64,000 nucleotides of DNA, taken from the NCBI RefSeq assembly GCF_003586285.1, contig NZ_QUBR01000001.1, positions 1,729,373 to 1,793,372 on the forward strand, read 5' to 3'. Source of the stretch: Aeromicrobium endophyticum. GTDB taxonomy: Bacteria; Actinomycetota; Actinomycetes; Propionibacteriales; Nocardioidaceae. A model generated the notes under the pieces. It did no database searches. It was given only the letters and a program-made list of their open reading frames with translations, and had not been told where the DNA came from. The first letter of the stretch is position 1, and each line of letters opens with the position of its first letter. The translations under genes were made by a program, and so were the position numbers. Positions 50,398-59,382 of the stretch are shown here, piece after piece.

Positions 50398-51365
50398 GCA
50401 CGGCCATCGCCCACGCCCTGAACGAGGGACTCCGCTCCGTCATGGAGGAGGACGACAAGGTCCTGCTCATCGGGGAGGACATCGGCCGTCTCGGCGGGGT
50501 CTTCCGGGTGACCGACGGTCTGCAGAAGGACTTCGGCGAGCAGCGCGTCGTCGATGCGCCGCTCGGCGAGGCAGGCATCGTCGGCAGCGCGATCGGCCTG
50601 GCCATGGCCGGCTACCGACCGGTGTGCGAGATCCAGTTCGACGGCTTCGTCTTCCCTGCGATGAACCAGATCATCACGCAGCTCGCGAAGTACCGGCACC
50701 GTTCCGAGGGTCGCGTCTCGCTGCCCGTCGTCATCCGCATCCCCGTCGGCGGAGGCATCGGGGCGATCGAGCACCACTCGGAGTCTCCTGAGGCCTACTT
50801 CGCCCACACGGCCGGCCTGCGGGTGGTCAGCCCGTCGTCTGCCCAGGAGGCCTACGACCTCATCCGGGCGTCGGTCCGCAGCGACGACCCGGTCGTGTTC
50901 CTCGAACCCAAGCACAACTACTGGCTCAAGGGCGAGATAGACAGGTCCGCGGCACCTGCGCCGATCGGGACAGCCAAGGTCGTCCGCCCCGGCGACGACC
51001 TCACCCTCGTGACGTACGGCGCGCTGGTGCCGACCGCGGTCAAGGTCGCCGCTGCGGCCGCCGAGGACGGACGGTCGGTCGAGGTCATCGACCTGCGATC
51101 GCTGTCTCCGATCGACGACGCCACGATCTTCGCCTCGGTCGAGCGCACGGGCCGCCTCGTCGTCGCCCACGAGGCGTCGCAGACAGCGGGGCTCGGGTCG
51201 GAGATCGTCGCACGCGTCCAGGACGAGCTCTTCTACTCGCTGGAGGCGCCGGCCATCAGGGTCACGGGATACGACACCCCTTATCCGCCCAGCCGGCTCG
51301 AAGGTGATTGGCTCCCTGGCCTCGACCGGATCCTCGACGCCATCGACCGCAGCTTCACCTACTGA
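50394..51365 (+). CDS. bkdB: branched-chain 2-oxo acid dehydrogenase E1 beta subunit
   Basis: 323 residues. Transketolase-like pyrimidine-binding half (LLIGEDIGRLGGVFRVTDGL, VDAPLGEAGIVGSAIGLAMA GYRPVCEIQFDGF) and C-terminal half (EVIDLRSLSPIDDATIFASV). The E1 alpha/beta heterotetramer decarboxylates the oxo acid and acylates E2 lipoamide. Confidence 0.9.
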   Translation: MSTAIAHALNEGLRSVMEEDDKVLLIGEDIGRLGGVFRVTDGLQKDFGEQRVVDAPLGEAGIVGSAIGLAMAGYRPVCEIQFDGFVFPAMNQIITQLAKYRHRSEGRVSLPVVIRIPVGGGIGAIEHHSESPEAYFAHTAGLRVVSPSSAQEAYDLIRASVRSDDPVVFLEPKHNYWLKGEIDRSAAPAPIGTAKVVRPGDDLTLVTYGALVPTAVKVAAAAAEDGRSVEVIDLRSLSPIDDATIFASVERTGRLVVAHEASQTAGLGSEIVARVQDELFYSLEAPAIRVTGYDTPYPPSRLEGDWLPGLDRILDAIDRSFTY

Positions 51366-51382
51366 GGGAAGGGAGCAACCAC

Positions 51383-52717
51383 ATGACGAACGTGCAGCAG
51401 TTCCACCTGCCCGACGTGGGCGAGGGTCTGACCGAGGCTGAGATCGTGACCTGGCTCGTCGCGGCGGGCGACGTGGTCGAGGTCAACCAGATCCTCGTCG
51501 AGATCGAGACCGCCAAGTCGTTGGTCGAGCTTCCGTCGCCCTTCGCGGGTGAGGTCACCGAGCTGCATGCCGAACCCGGCGACACCGTCGAGGTCGGCAA
51601 GCCCATCATCAGCATCGCGACGGCCGGCGCGACGACACCGACGCCGTCGATCCCGGAGGCCCGTCCGGCGACCGAGGACGAGCCCAAGCTCCTCGTCGGC
51701 TACGGCGCGAAGGAGACGAGCGGGCGACGTCGCCGACGCGGTGCGGCCACGCCCGCTCCGGCGGCGGCCACGCCCGCTCCGGCGGCGGCCACCCCCGCTC
51801 CGGCGGCGGCCACCCCCGCTCCGGCGGCGGTCCGGTCGGGGCCGGTCAGGTGCAAGCCCCCGGTGCGCAAGCTGGCCAAGGTGCTGGGGGTCGACCTGGC
51901 CGAGGTCACTCCGACAGGGCTCGACGGCATCGTGACCCGCGCCGACGTGCTGGCGGCGTCCACCAAGACGCCCGACGTGATGCCGCCGCCGGCGGTGGCC
52001 GAGTCCTCGGTGGACGAGATCCGCATCCCGATCAAGGGTGTGCGCAAGCACACCGCCGCGGCGATGGTCAGCTCGGCGTTCACCGCCCCGCACGTCACGG
52101 AGTTCGTGACCCTCGACATCACCGCCACGATGGAGCTGCGTGAACGACTGGCTTCTCGCCGCGACATGAAGGACGTCAAGCTCAGCCCCCTGACGTTCAT
52201 CGCCAGGGCATTCCTGCGTGCCATGGAGCGCACCCCCTCGTCGAACTCGAGGTGGGACGAGGAGGCCCAGGAGATCGTCCAGCTGCGCGACATCAACCTC
52301 GGCATCGCCGCAGCAACCCCCCGTGGTCTCGTGGTGCCCAACATCCGAGCTGCCCAGAGGCTGTCCCTCGCGGAGCTCGCCGACGCGATCGCCGACCTCG
52401 CGACCACCGCCCGAGCAGGCCGGACCACCCCCGAGGCGATGTCGCACGGCACTGCCACGATCAGCAACTTCGGTGTGTTCGGCGTCGACACGGGCACCCC
52501 GATCCTCAACCCGGGGGAGACCGTGATCCTCGGCGTGGGCACGATCTCCCGTCGGCCGTGGGTGGTCGGGGAGGGCGTGGACGAGCGCATCGAGCCACGG
52601 TGGGTCACGACGCTCGCGCTCTCGTTCGACCATCGGGTCATGGACGGTCAGCAGGGATCCGAGCTGCTCGCCGACACCGCGGCGGTCCTGCGCGACCCCG
52701 CGCTCGCCGTCCTCTGA
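51383..52717 (+). CDS. bkdC: 2-oxo acid dehydrogenase E2 (lipoyl acyltransferase)
   Basis: 444 residues from ATG 51383. Lipoyl domain 1-78 with lipoylation Lys45 in IETAKSLVELPSPFAG; a flexible linker holding four ATPAPAA repeats (about 121-148); peripheral subunit-binding domain (VRKLAKVLGVDLAEVTPTGL DGIVTRADV); catalytic core from about 200 ending FDHRVMDGQQGSELL with the HxxxDG active site. One lipoyl domain only. No E3 gene follows, so dihydrolipoyl dehydrogenase must come from elsewhere in the genome. Confidence 0.92.
   Translation: MTNVQQFHLPDVGEGLTEAEIVTWLVAAGDVVEVNQILVEIETAKSLVELPSPFAGEVTELHAEPGDTVEVGKPIISIATAGATTPTPSIPEARPATEDEPKLLVGYGAKETSGRRRRRGAATPAPAAATPAPAAATPAPAAATPAPAAVRSGPVRCKPPVRKLAKVLGVDLAEVTPTGLDGIVTRADVLAASTKTPDVMPPPAVAESSVDEIRIPIKGVRKHTAAAMVSSAFTAPHVTEFVTLDITATMELRERLASRRDMKDVKLSPLTFIARAFLRAMERTPSSNSRWDEEAQEIVQLRDINLGIAAATPRGLVVPNIRAAQRLSLAELADAIADLATTARAGRTTPEAMSHGTATISNFGVFGVDTGTPILNPGETVILGVGTISRRPWVVGEGVDERIEPRWVTTLALSFDHRVMDGQQGSELLADTAAVLRDPALAVL
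51743..51826 (+). repeat. four 21-bp tandem repeats in the E2 linker
   Basis: Four copies of GCGGCCACSCCCGCTCCGGCG; the first two have G and the last two C at the variable base. They encode ATPAPAA units of the mobile linker and may vary in copy number between strains. Confidence 0.85.
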
Positions 52718-52801
52718 GCTCGTGTGGGACGACGCGGGGATCCCCGCACCACCTCGGATCGCATCCCCGATCGTGACCCTTCAGAGCCAAGGAGAGCCGA
52801 C

Positions 52802-53911
52802 GTGACGAATGGTCGGCGCTCCTCGCCAGCAGGCGGTGATCTCGGCACCAGCAACGCTCTGCCACCCACGGTGGTCGACATCAGCGGGGACGGTCGCAGT
52901 CGCGGAGAGGCCCACGGCGAGAGTCTGCGGTCGACGATCGACACTGCTCTCCATCGCTGGCGTGACCACGTCGCCGCCCGCCACGGCCTGACGCCCTCGC
53001 GGTTCGTCGAGGTTTTCCTGGCATCCACCGGCTTCGTCCAGACGGTCGAGCAGATGGCCCCGGACCTTCACGAGGAGGTGCTCGGGATCGCAGCCGGTAG
53101 TGGCCAGCCCTTGGACGAGATCTGGGCCTACAACCTGATGGACGAGGAGTGGCGCTTCCAGCACGACCAGGGGGTGGGCTGCAGTCTGTTGGCAGCACGA
53201 TCTACCGCTCCCGCAGGCGGTGTCCTGATGGGGCAGAACATGGACCTGCCCTCGTCGATGGCCGGAACCCAAGCGGCTCTCCGCATCGCAGCTGCTGCCG
53301 ACGAGCCAGCGCAGATCGTGCTGACCGCGGCCGGGATGGTGGGCCTCTTCGGCGTCAACCGCGCCGGTGTGGGGTGCTGCGTCAACACGCTCGGAGGGCT
53401 GCCAGCCGGGCGGTCGGGTCTGCCGGTCGCCTTCATCGTGCGTGAGATCCTGCGCCGGCCGAACGCGGACGCCGCCGTCACGTGGCTCAAGGCCGTACCC
53501 CACGCGTCGGGCCAGCACTACGCCATCGGTGACAGACACTCGGTCAGGGGGTTCGAGTGCTCGTCCGAGGCGTGCGTGGAGGGCCCGCCGACCGAGCGTC
53601 TCGTCCACACCAATCATCCGATCTGGGCTGACTCGCCATCGAGCGTCGAGGGTGATTGGGGCGGGTTGACCACCTTCGCGCGCTTGGAGGCCTTGCTGTC
53701 GATCGTCCCTGGCATCGAGCGGGCGGGCGACATCGAGTCCGCGCTGAGCGATCCCTCCGCCGGCCTGTGCGTCCAGCCGACGAGCGAGGTGCGCACGGAG
53801 ACGTTCTGCAGCGCCGAGTTCACGCTCTCGGAGTCGCCGGCAGTGCGAGTCGCGCTGGGCCGCCCTGACACGGCGGAGTGGTTCGACCTCCCCTGGCCCG
53901 ACGCATCGTGA
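52802..53911 (+). CDS. C45-family acyl-transferase/amidohydrolase (isopenicillin N acyltransferase-like)
   Basis: 369 residues from GTG 52802 with AAGGAG upstream. An Ntn-hydrolase precursor: about 126 residues, then the autocleavage site GVGCSLL with Cys127, followed by VLMGQNMDLPSSMAGTQAAL, NRAGVGCCVNTLGG and HTNHPIWADSP. The family includes fungal acyl-CoA:6-APA acyltransferase and bacterial enzymes cutting N-acyl or peptide amides. It follows E2 by 84 bases; whether it shares the bkd transcript is unclear. Its role with branched-chain amino acid derivatives is inference. Confidence 0.8.
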   Translation: MTNGRRSSPAGGDLGTSNALPPTVVDISGDGRSRGEAHGESLRSTIDTALHRWRDHVAARHGLTPSRFVEVFLASTGFVQTVEQMAPDLHEEVLGIAAGSGQPLDEIWAYNLMDEEWRFQHDQGVGCSLLAARSTAPAGGVLMGQNMDLPSSMAGTQAALRIAAAADEPAQIVLTAAGMVGLFGVNRAGVGCCVNTLGGLPAGRSGLPVAFIVREILRRPNADAAVTWLKAVPHASGQHYAIGDRHSVRGFECSSEACVEGPPTERLVHTNHPIWADSPSSVEGDWGGLTTFARLEALLSIVPGIERAGDIESALSDPSAGLCVQPTSEVRTETFCSAEFTLSESPAVRVALGRPDTAEWFDLPWPDAS

Positions 53912-53965
53912 GCAGCGACGAGCCGTCCGCCTGGGGGCTGGCTGACGCCTTCAGCCATGCCACTG

Positions 53966-54012
53966 GGCACGTGCGACATCGGTCAGCCTTGTTCTCGTGA
54001 CCGACACGTGCC
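53966..54012. promoter_or_regulatory. interrupted inverted repeat GGCACGTG...CACGTGCC
   Basis: GGCACGTG (53966-53973) and TCGGTCA (53979-53985) are mirrored by TGACCGA (53998-54004) and CACGTGCC (54005-54012); the left side has a 5-base bulge. It can act as a terminator for the gene upstream or as an operator for the genes downstream. Confidence 0.45.
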
Positions 54013-54120
54013 GCGATTCGTAGGTCGTTCGAACGGTTACGGGAGACGGCCGCTCAGCGAGACTTCACGAGTGACCTCCGACCAGACCTGCGCCGTCCGA
54101 AGACTGACGAGGAGAGGTGC

Positions 54121-54207
54121 ATGACCACCGAGATGAGCGAGCTCGAGCCGAGGCGGCTGACTCCACCCTTCGTGGCATCGCCGACTCAGCAGTGGCGGGT
54201 GCGGTGA
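54121..54207 (+). CDS. 28-codon leader ORF coupled to the PLP enzyme gene
   Basis: ATG 54121, with GAGGAGAGG just upstream, opens a 28-residue frame (MTTEMSELEPRRLTPPFVAS, ending QQWRVR) whose TGA overlaps the ATG of the next gene (TGATG). The strong ribosome site belongs to this frame; the enzyme start has none of its own. It may be a coupling or regulatory leader. A frameshift joining it to the enzyme cannot be excluded. Confidence 0.5.
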   Translation: MTTEMSELEPRRLTPPFVASPTQQWRVR

Positions 54208-55484
54208 TGGAGCCCGCGTACAGGACGTCGCTGCGCGCGCTTCGCGCCGAGGATCACATCACGTGGCGAGATCGCAGCTTTCCGGACGGCGACGTGGCCA
54301 TCACCGATGTTGCCGCGCAGCGCTGGAATCTGCTGGACGGCACGTTTCATCTTCCCGTCATGGCGCTCCGGAGGTCTGCGCTGGACCGCAATCTCTCGCT
54401 CATGCGCGACTACTGCCTCGCCCACGACGTCTTGCTGGCGCCTCACGCGAAGACCACGATGAGCCCACACCTGGCCGCCGAGCAGCTGGACGCCGGCGCG
54501 TGGGGGATCACCGTCGCCAATGTCGAGCAGGCTCGCGTGTTCATCTCCGCCGGCGTTCGTCGGCTCCTCATCGCCAATCCCGTCGTGGGGGCGGCCGACC
54601 TCACCTACCTGGCCGTCCAGCGCCGCATCGATCCCGACCTCGACGTCCTGACGTTGATCGACTCGGATGCTGCCGTCGAGATCATGGACACCGCGCTGCG
54701 TGAGCTCGGAGAGGACCTGCCGCGGATGCCGGTCCTGATCGAGGTCGGCTACGCCGGTGGGCGTGGTGGGGTCCGCACCACCGCGGATGCGATGGACGTG
54801 GCGGACGCCGTTCGACGGAGTCAGCACCTCGAGCTGGTGGGGATCGAGGGCTTCGAAGGGCTCGTCCCCGGCGACACCGTCGATGATCAACGACGCCGCG
54901 CCAAGACCTTTCTCAGCTGGTCTGCTTCGGTGGTGCACCGGCTCCACGAGCGCGAGCTGCTGTCTCGCGACACCCCCATCGTGTCGTTCGGCGGGAGCTC
55001 GTTCTTCGACCTGGTGGTGTCCTGCTTCAGGGACGAATGGGTGGGCCCTCGGGTCGACGTGGTGCTCCGCAGCGGGTGCTACCTGACCCACGACCACGGC
55101 ATCTACGCTCGAACATCACCCTTGCTCCACCAGGCGCCCGGCCCCTTGCCGGCCGTCGAGGTGTGGGGCGAGGTGCTCTCGTGCCCAGAGCCGAACCTGG
55201 CGGTCGTGGGGGTGGGGCGGCGAGATGTGTCCACGGACGCGGGACTTCCGATCCCGATCGCCGTCCGGCGTGCCCGCGTGACGAGGGAGCCCGTGGGTCT
55301 GCAGGTCACGGCGGTCAACGACCAACATGCCTTCGTCGCCGTCTCGGGTGGCGACGAGCTCCAGGTGGGGGACCTGGTCTGCTTCGGTGTCTCGCACCCC
55401 TGTACGACGTTCGACAAGTGGCGGTTGATCCCGCTGATCACGGAAGACCATGAGGTCATCGATGCCATTCGCACCTACTTCTGA
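54207..55484 (+). CDS. D-serine dehydratase-like PLP enzyme (DSD1/alanine-racemase fold)
   Basis: 425 residues from ATG 54207. Fold type III: PLP lysine in LLAPHAKTTMSPHLA (Lys82), then VLIEVGYAGGRGGVRTTADA and VSFGGSSFF; the C-terminal FGVSHPCTTFDKWRLIPLI carries the HPC pair that matches the zinc-binding HxC of eukaryotic D-serine dehydratase. Related enzymes act on D-serine, D-threonine or D-3-hydroxyaspartate. An in-frame extension to 54117 is possible but the coupled leader argues against it. It overlaps the M20 gene by 35 bases. Confidence 0.82.
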   Translation: MEPAYRTSLRALRAEDHITWRDRSFPDGDVAITDVAAQRWNLLDGTFHLPVMALRRSALDRNLSLMRDYCLAHDVLLAPHAKTTMSPHLAAEQLDAGAWGITVANVEQARVFISAGVRRLLIANPVVGAADLTYLAVQRRIDPDLDVLTLIDSDAAVEIMDTALRELGEDLPRMPVLIEVGYAGGRGGVRTTADAMDVADAVRRSQHLELVGIEGFEGLVPGDTVDDQRRRAKTFLSWSASVVHRLHERELLSRDTPIVSFGGSSFFDLVVSCFRDEWVGPRVDVVLRSGCYLTHDHGIYARTSPLLHQAPGPLPAVEVWGEVLSCPEPNLAVVGVGRRDVSTDAGLPIPIAVRRARVTREPVGLQVTAVNDQHAFVAVSGGDELQVGDLVCFGVSHPCTTFDKWRLIPLITEDHEVIDAIRTYF

Positions 55485-56637
55485 CCTGTCCGATGCCGAT
55501 CACGGCGGAGCCGGCAACCTGCAGCTCATGCTGGCGGACCTGGCCCGTCTGGTCCGCACCGAGTCGCCGTCCTCGGATCTCGAAGCCGTGCGTCGCTCGG
55601 CCCGGATCATGGCGGACCTCGTGCACGAGCGGTTGTCGCGCCGGCCCGAGATCGTCGACGTGGACGGTGTGCACCACGTCCTGCTGCGGGGTGCAGATCC
55701 GCGGGTCCTGATCCTCGGCCATCACGACACGGTCTGGCCGATCGGCACGCTGGACGTCCTGCCCTACCTCGAGGCCGACGGCGTGGTGCGCGGGCCCGGG
55801 TGCTTCGACATGAAGCTCGGCGTGGTGCAGGCGGTGCACGCACTCGCCCGCCTGGTCGAACGTCACGGTTCGCGAGCGCTCGACAGGGTGACCCTCCTGG
55901 TGACCGGCGACGAGGAGGTCGGCTCCACGACGTCGCGAGCCATCATCGAGGCGGAGGCTGCGCGTTGCTCGGCGGCTCTCATGCTCGAGGCGGCAGGACC
56001 AGGTGGGTCGTTGAAGACGGCGCGCAAGGGCGTCTCGCGCTACGACGTCGCGGTCGTCGGTCGCGCGGCCCACAGCGGTCTCGAACCCGAGAAGGGCATC
56101 AACGCGACCATCGCAGCCGCCGAAGCGGTCCTGGCGATCGCCGTGCTCGGCGATGCCGCTGCGGGCACGACGGTGACACCGACGGCGCTGACCTCGGGCA
56201 CGTCTCCGAACACCGTCCCCGCCTCAGCGACGTTCGCTGTCGACGTGCGAGCGACGACGGTCGACGAGCAGCGACGTGTGGATGCGGCGATTCGCGGCGT
56301 GCGTCCCGCCGTCGACGGCGCCCGGATCGACGTACGCGGTGGCATCAACCGGCCACCGATGGAGCGGGTCGCTGCCGAAGGGCTCTTCCGTCGTGCCGAG
56401 CGAATCGCCCACGACCTGGGGCACCCGCCACTCGTGAGCGTGTCCGTCGGAGGTGCCTCGGACGGCAACTTCACCGCCGGCATGGGTGTGCCGACCCTCG
56501 ACGGCCTCGGTGCGGTGGGCGGGGGTGCCCACGCAGACGACGAGCACGCGGAGATCGCATGGATCCTCCCGAGGACCGACCTGCTCGAGGCGTTGGTGGA
56601 AGAGATTGCGCTCGAGGGCTCGACCGCGGAGCGTTGA
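55450..56637 (+). CDS. M20-family metallopeptidase (carboxypeptidase G2-like)
   Basis: 395 residues from ATG 55450; ATG 55462 is about as good. Dizinc site: LILGHHDTVWP (His and Asp), RGPGCFDMKLG (bridging Asp), TGDEEVGS (Glu-Glu), and the last His in GGGAHADDEHAEI; a dimerisation domain lies at about 185-300 with AHSGLEP. It probably removes a C-terminal amino acid (glutamate-type carboxypeptidase) or cuts an N-acyl amino acid in the cytosol. Translation is coupled to the PLP enzyme. Confidence 0.88.
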   Translation: MRSSMPFAPTSDLSDADHGGAGNLQLMLADLARLVRTESPSSDLEAVRRSARIMADLVHERLSRRPEIVDVDGVHHVLLRGADPRVLILGHHDTVWPIGTLDVLPYLEADGVVRGPGCFDMKLGVVQAVHALARLVERHGSRALDRVTLLVTGDEEVGSTTSRAIIEAEAARCSAALMLEAAGPGGSLKTARKGVSRYDVAVVGRAAHSGLEPEKGINATIAAAEAVLAIAVLGDAAAGTTVTPTALTSGTSPNTVPASATFAVDVRATTVDEQRRVDAAIRGVRPAVDGARIDVRGGINRPPMERVAAEGLFRRAERIAHDLGHPPLVSVSVGGASDGNFTAGMGVPTLDGLGAVGGGAHADDEHAEIAWILPRTDLLEALVEEIALEGSTAER

Positions 56638-56642
56638 CGTCG

Positions 56643-57488
56643 TCAGCGTCGATTGACGACGGCGAGACGGGTGCGCTCGCTGGCCGCGGCGAGCTCGTAG
56701 AGGACGTTGATGAGTCCGATGACCTCGCTCGGCCCGGTGACGTCCGCGCTGACGGTGCGGTCCCCGGTGCGGGAGCACCCGGGGATGTTCGCAGCCAGCT
56801 CAGCCCCGAGCGGCGAGGGCATGTCGACCTCGACCGTGAAGGTCGAGGGCAGCGACGGGACCGTCAGGTCGGTCGCTCCGCTGGTTGCACGGGCAGCACT
56901 CTCGCGGATCAGGTCCCTCGCCACACGAGGTGAGACCGAGTCGGTCGCGGAGAACCCGTGTGCGGTCTTCACCGTGACGATCTCCGCACCGGGGAACGCC
57001 TCGGTGGCGATCGTGCTGATGACGTCGTCGCCGCTGACCAGACCCACGGGAATCCCCAGCGAGGTCGCATGGAGCGCATTCACCTCGGCCTCGGACACCG
57101 GTGACCCGTTGAATCGGACCTCACCGAAGTGCGACGAGAAGGTGTGGGCCAGGACACCGGGTGCACCGGCAGGTGCGTGATATCCGACGAACAGTGCCAC
57201 GACGCACTCGGCGGTCATGCCTTCGGCCATGCACTGGGCCTTGGGTGCGCCGAAGACCAGTCGCGCCCTGGGATCGAGTCGTTCATGGATCAGGTTGTCC
57301 ATGGTGCCGTGCGAGTCGTTGACGACGACCTCCGTGGCCCCGCCGTCGAATGCCCCGGCGATGGCGGCGTTCGCCTCCTCGGTCATCAGCTCCTGAGCCC
57401 GGGCGTACCCGAAACCACCCCGCAGGATCTGGTCGAGTGTGGCGATGCCTGCGACGCCCTCCATGTCGACCGATATGTACACCTTCAC
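56643..57488 (-). CDS. dppA: M55-family D-aminopeptidase (DppA-like)
   Basis: 281 residues from GTG 57488 behind GAGGAG. Zinc ligands of Bacillus DppA are conserved at identical positions: Asp8 and Glu10 (SVDMEGVAG), His60 (NDSHG), His104 (GYHAPAG) and the catalytic His115 (LAHTFSSH). DppA is a decameric D-aminopeptidase that frees D-Ala or Gly from peptides. It converges with the M20 gene (5 bases apart) and is divergent from a PucR gene. Its presence next to a D-amino acid dehydratase suggests D-peptides as substrate. Confidence 0.9.
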   Translation of the reverse strand: MKVYISVDMEGVAGIATLDQILRGGFGYARAQELMTEEANAAIAGAFDGGATEVVVNDSHGTMDNLIHERLDPRARLVFGAPKAQCMAEGMTAECVVALFVGYHAPAGAPGVLAHTFSSHFGEVRFNGSPVSEAEVNALHATSLGIPVGLVSGDDVISTIATEAFPGAEIVTVKTAHGFSATDSVSPRVARDLIRESAARATSGATDLTVPSLPSTFTVEVDMPSPLGAELAANIPGCSRTGDRTVSADVTGPSEVIGLINVLYELAAASERTRLAVVNRR

Positions 57489-57623
57489 GACGTGCTCCTC
57501 ACCCGTTGTCCTGTCAGCCCGGCGTCGGGACCCGACCATGATGCTCCTAGCCTCGCGCGCACGTGGGCCTCGGCGCTTGTTCACACGCCCAAACGCCGAT
57601 CATCTCGCCTGTACCATCGCCCC

Positions 57624-59252
57624 ATGTCTGCGCCCTTCTCGCAAGAAACAGACCTCGGCCGCTTGACCGAACGACTCGGTTCGACGCTGCTCACGCTGGT
57701 GGCGGGGGAGGCGCAGTCGACCAGGACGATCTCGACGGTCGTTCTCCTGGACCCGCTCGATCCTCCGGACGTCGTACCGGGAGCCTTGGTGCTGGGGGTC
57801 GGTGTCGGCGCCGATGGCGACCTCGAGTCGCTGGTCGAGGAGCTGGGCGAATCACGCGCTGCCGCCCTCATCGTGCGGGAGCCCGTGACGATCGACCCGG
57901 GCGTGGCGGAGTCCGCCCGGCGGCACCAGGTCTCCGTCTTCGGGTTGGTGCGTGGCGCATCGTGGGTGCAGGTGGCGACTCTGCTGGCAGGCGCGTTGAA
58001 CATCGGTACGGACGAGCACGGCTCTGCCGACGTCGACTCAGGACGTGATCTCTTCACGCTGGCGAACGCGCTGTCGGCGCTGCTCGGCGCGCCGGTCACG
58101 ATCGAGGACCGGTCCTCGCGGGTCGTCGCATTCTCCGCTGACCAAGCTGGCACCGACGAGCCGCGCCGGCTGACGATCCTCGGCCTTCAGGTGCCCGAGC
58201 TGTACAGCTCGATACAGCGCGAGAGGGGGGTCTTCCGCCGGATCTACCAGTCGGACAGGCCGATCTACCTCGAGAAGCCCGCTCCGGACACCCTGCCCCG
58301 AGTCGTCATGCGGGTGCAGGCCGGCGGCGAGGTCATGGGATCGATCTGGGCAGTCGTCTCCGAGCCGCTGACGCCCGAACGCGAGCAGGGGATGATCGAG
58401 GGCGCTCAGGTCGTGGCGCTGGCGATGCTCCGCGCCCGTGTCAGCGCGGATGCGTCCCAACGGCTGTCGGAATCGATCGCCTCGAGGCTCCTCGAAGGCG
58501 GTACCAGTGCGCGTGAAGCGGCGCAGCAGCTGGGCATCGAGTCGTCGCCCGCCTGCGTCATCGCGATCGGGCCCTCCAGCGGCCCCGACGAGGTGCGCAT
58601 CGCGGCGGACACCCAGCGTGCGGCGTCGGCTCTGCGCATGAATCTGCAACCGGTGTTCCCCCGTGCGATCGCAGCTCAGCTGGGAGGGGTGGTCTATGCC
58701 GTCGTCCCGTTCCGGACGAACGACGATCGCACGATGGCCGCTGTCGAGAACCTCGCTTCCGAGTTCATCGCGAGGCTCGACACGACCTCCGAGTTCTGTG
58801 CGGGCCTGGGTGACGTGGTCCCGGACATCGGCGACCTCCACCTCTCACGGCGCGACGCGGACGCAGCCCTGCGGGTCGTGAGGTCCAGGTCGCGATCGAG
58901 AGAGCGCGTCGCACGGTTCGCCGACGTGCAGCTCGATGCGGTCATGCACCGCATCAGCGACTCGATCAAGGCCGACCGCATCCAGTTCCACGGCCCCTTG
59001 GAGACGCTCCGCGAGTACGACCACACCCACGGCGCCGAGCTGATCTCGACGCTGCAGAGCTGGCTCGAGCACTTCGGCGACGTCACGGCCGCGGCGCAGG
59101 CGATGCACGTGCACAAGAACACCCTGCGATACCGACTCGATCGGGTGGCCGCGATCGCGGGCGCCGATCTGTCAGATCCTGACGTCCGGTTCAGCCTCCT
59201 GCTGCAGCTCCGGCTTGCGACCGGCCCGACCGAGGCGCATCGACGGCCGTAG
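57624..59252 (+). CDS. PucR-family transcriptional regulator
   Basis: 542 residues from ATG 57624. N-terminal PucR-type ligand domain (about 20-125), a GAF-like GGDEF-related middle (VMRVQAGGEVMGSIWAVVSE; ASRLLEGGTSAREAAQQLGI) and C-terminal HTH_30 (LISTLQSWLEHFGDVTAAAQ AMHVHKNTLRYRLDRVAAIA). TACCAT (57612-57617) six bases before the ATG gives a leaderless promoter. PucR proteins often control purine or amino acid use. It probably regulates the adjacent dppA and the second ABC operon. Confidence 0.88.
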   Translation: MSAPFSQETDLGRLTERLGSTLLTLVAGEAQSTRTISTVVLLDPLDPPDVVPGALVLGVGVGADGDLESLVEELGESRAAALIVREPVTIDPGVAESARRHQVSVFGLVRGASWVQVATLLAGALNIGTDEHGSADVDSGRDLFTLANALSALLGAPVTIEDRSSRVVAFSADQAGTDEPRRLTILGLQVPELYSSIQRERGVFRRIYQSDRPIYLEKPAPDTLPRVVMRVQAGGEVMGSIWAVVSEPLTPEREQGMIEGAQVVALAMLRARVSADASQRLSESIASRLLEGGTSAREAAQQLGIESSPACVIAIGPSSGPDEVRIAADTQRAASALRMNLQPVFPRAIAAQLGGVVYAVVPFRTNDDRTMAAVENLASEFIARLDTTSEFCAGLGDVVPDIGDLHLSRRDADAALRVVRSRSRSRERVARFADVQLDAVMHRISDSIKADRIQFHGPLETLREYDHTHGAELISTLQSWLEHFGDVTAAAQAMHVHKNTLRYRLDRVAAIAGADLSDPDVRFSLLLQLRLATGPTEAHRRP

Positions 59253-59382
59253 ACAGGGTGTTTGGCCTTCCGTCCAAGAAGGATCTGTATCTATCAGATG
59301 GACGCACGAAGAGTGAGTCGTGTTCGATGAAGGACGCTATGAGCCCAACGTCACACTACGGCTCTGACCAAGGCGGTCTCAC

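Noticed and set aside
54117-54206. 30-residue N-terminal extension of the PLP enzyme from GTG 54117
   Set aside because: The ribosome site is spaced for ATG 54121 in another frame; the extension is Arg/Ala-rich and unlike the family.
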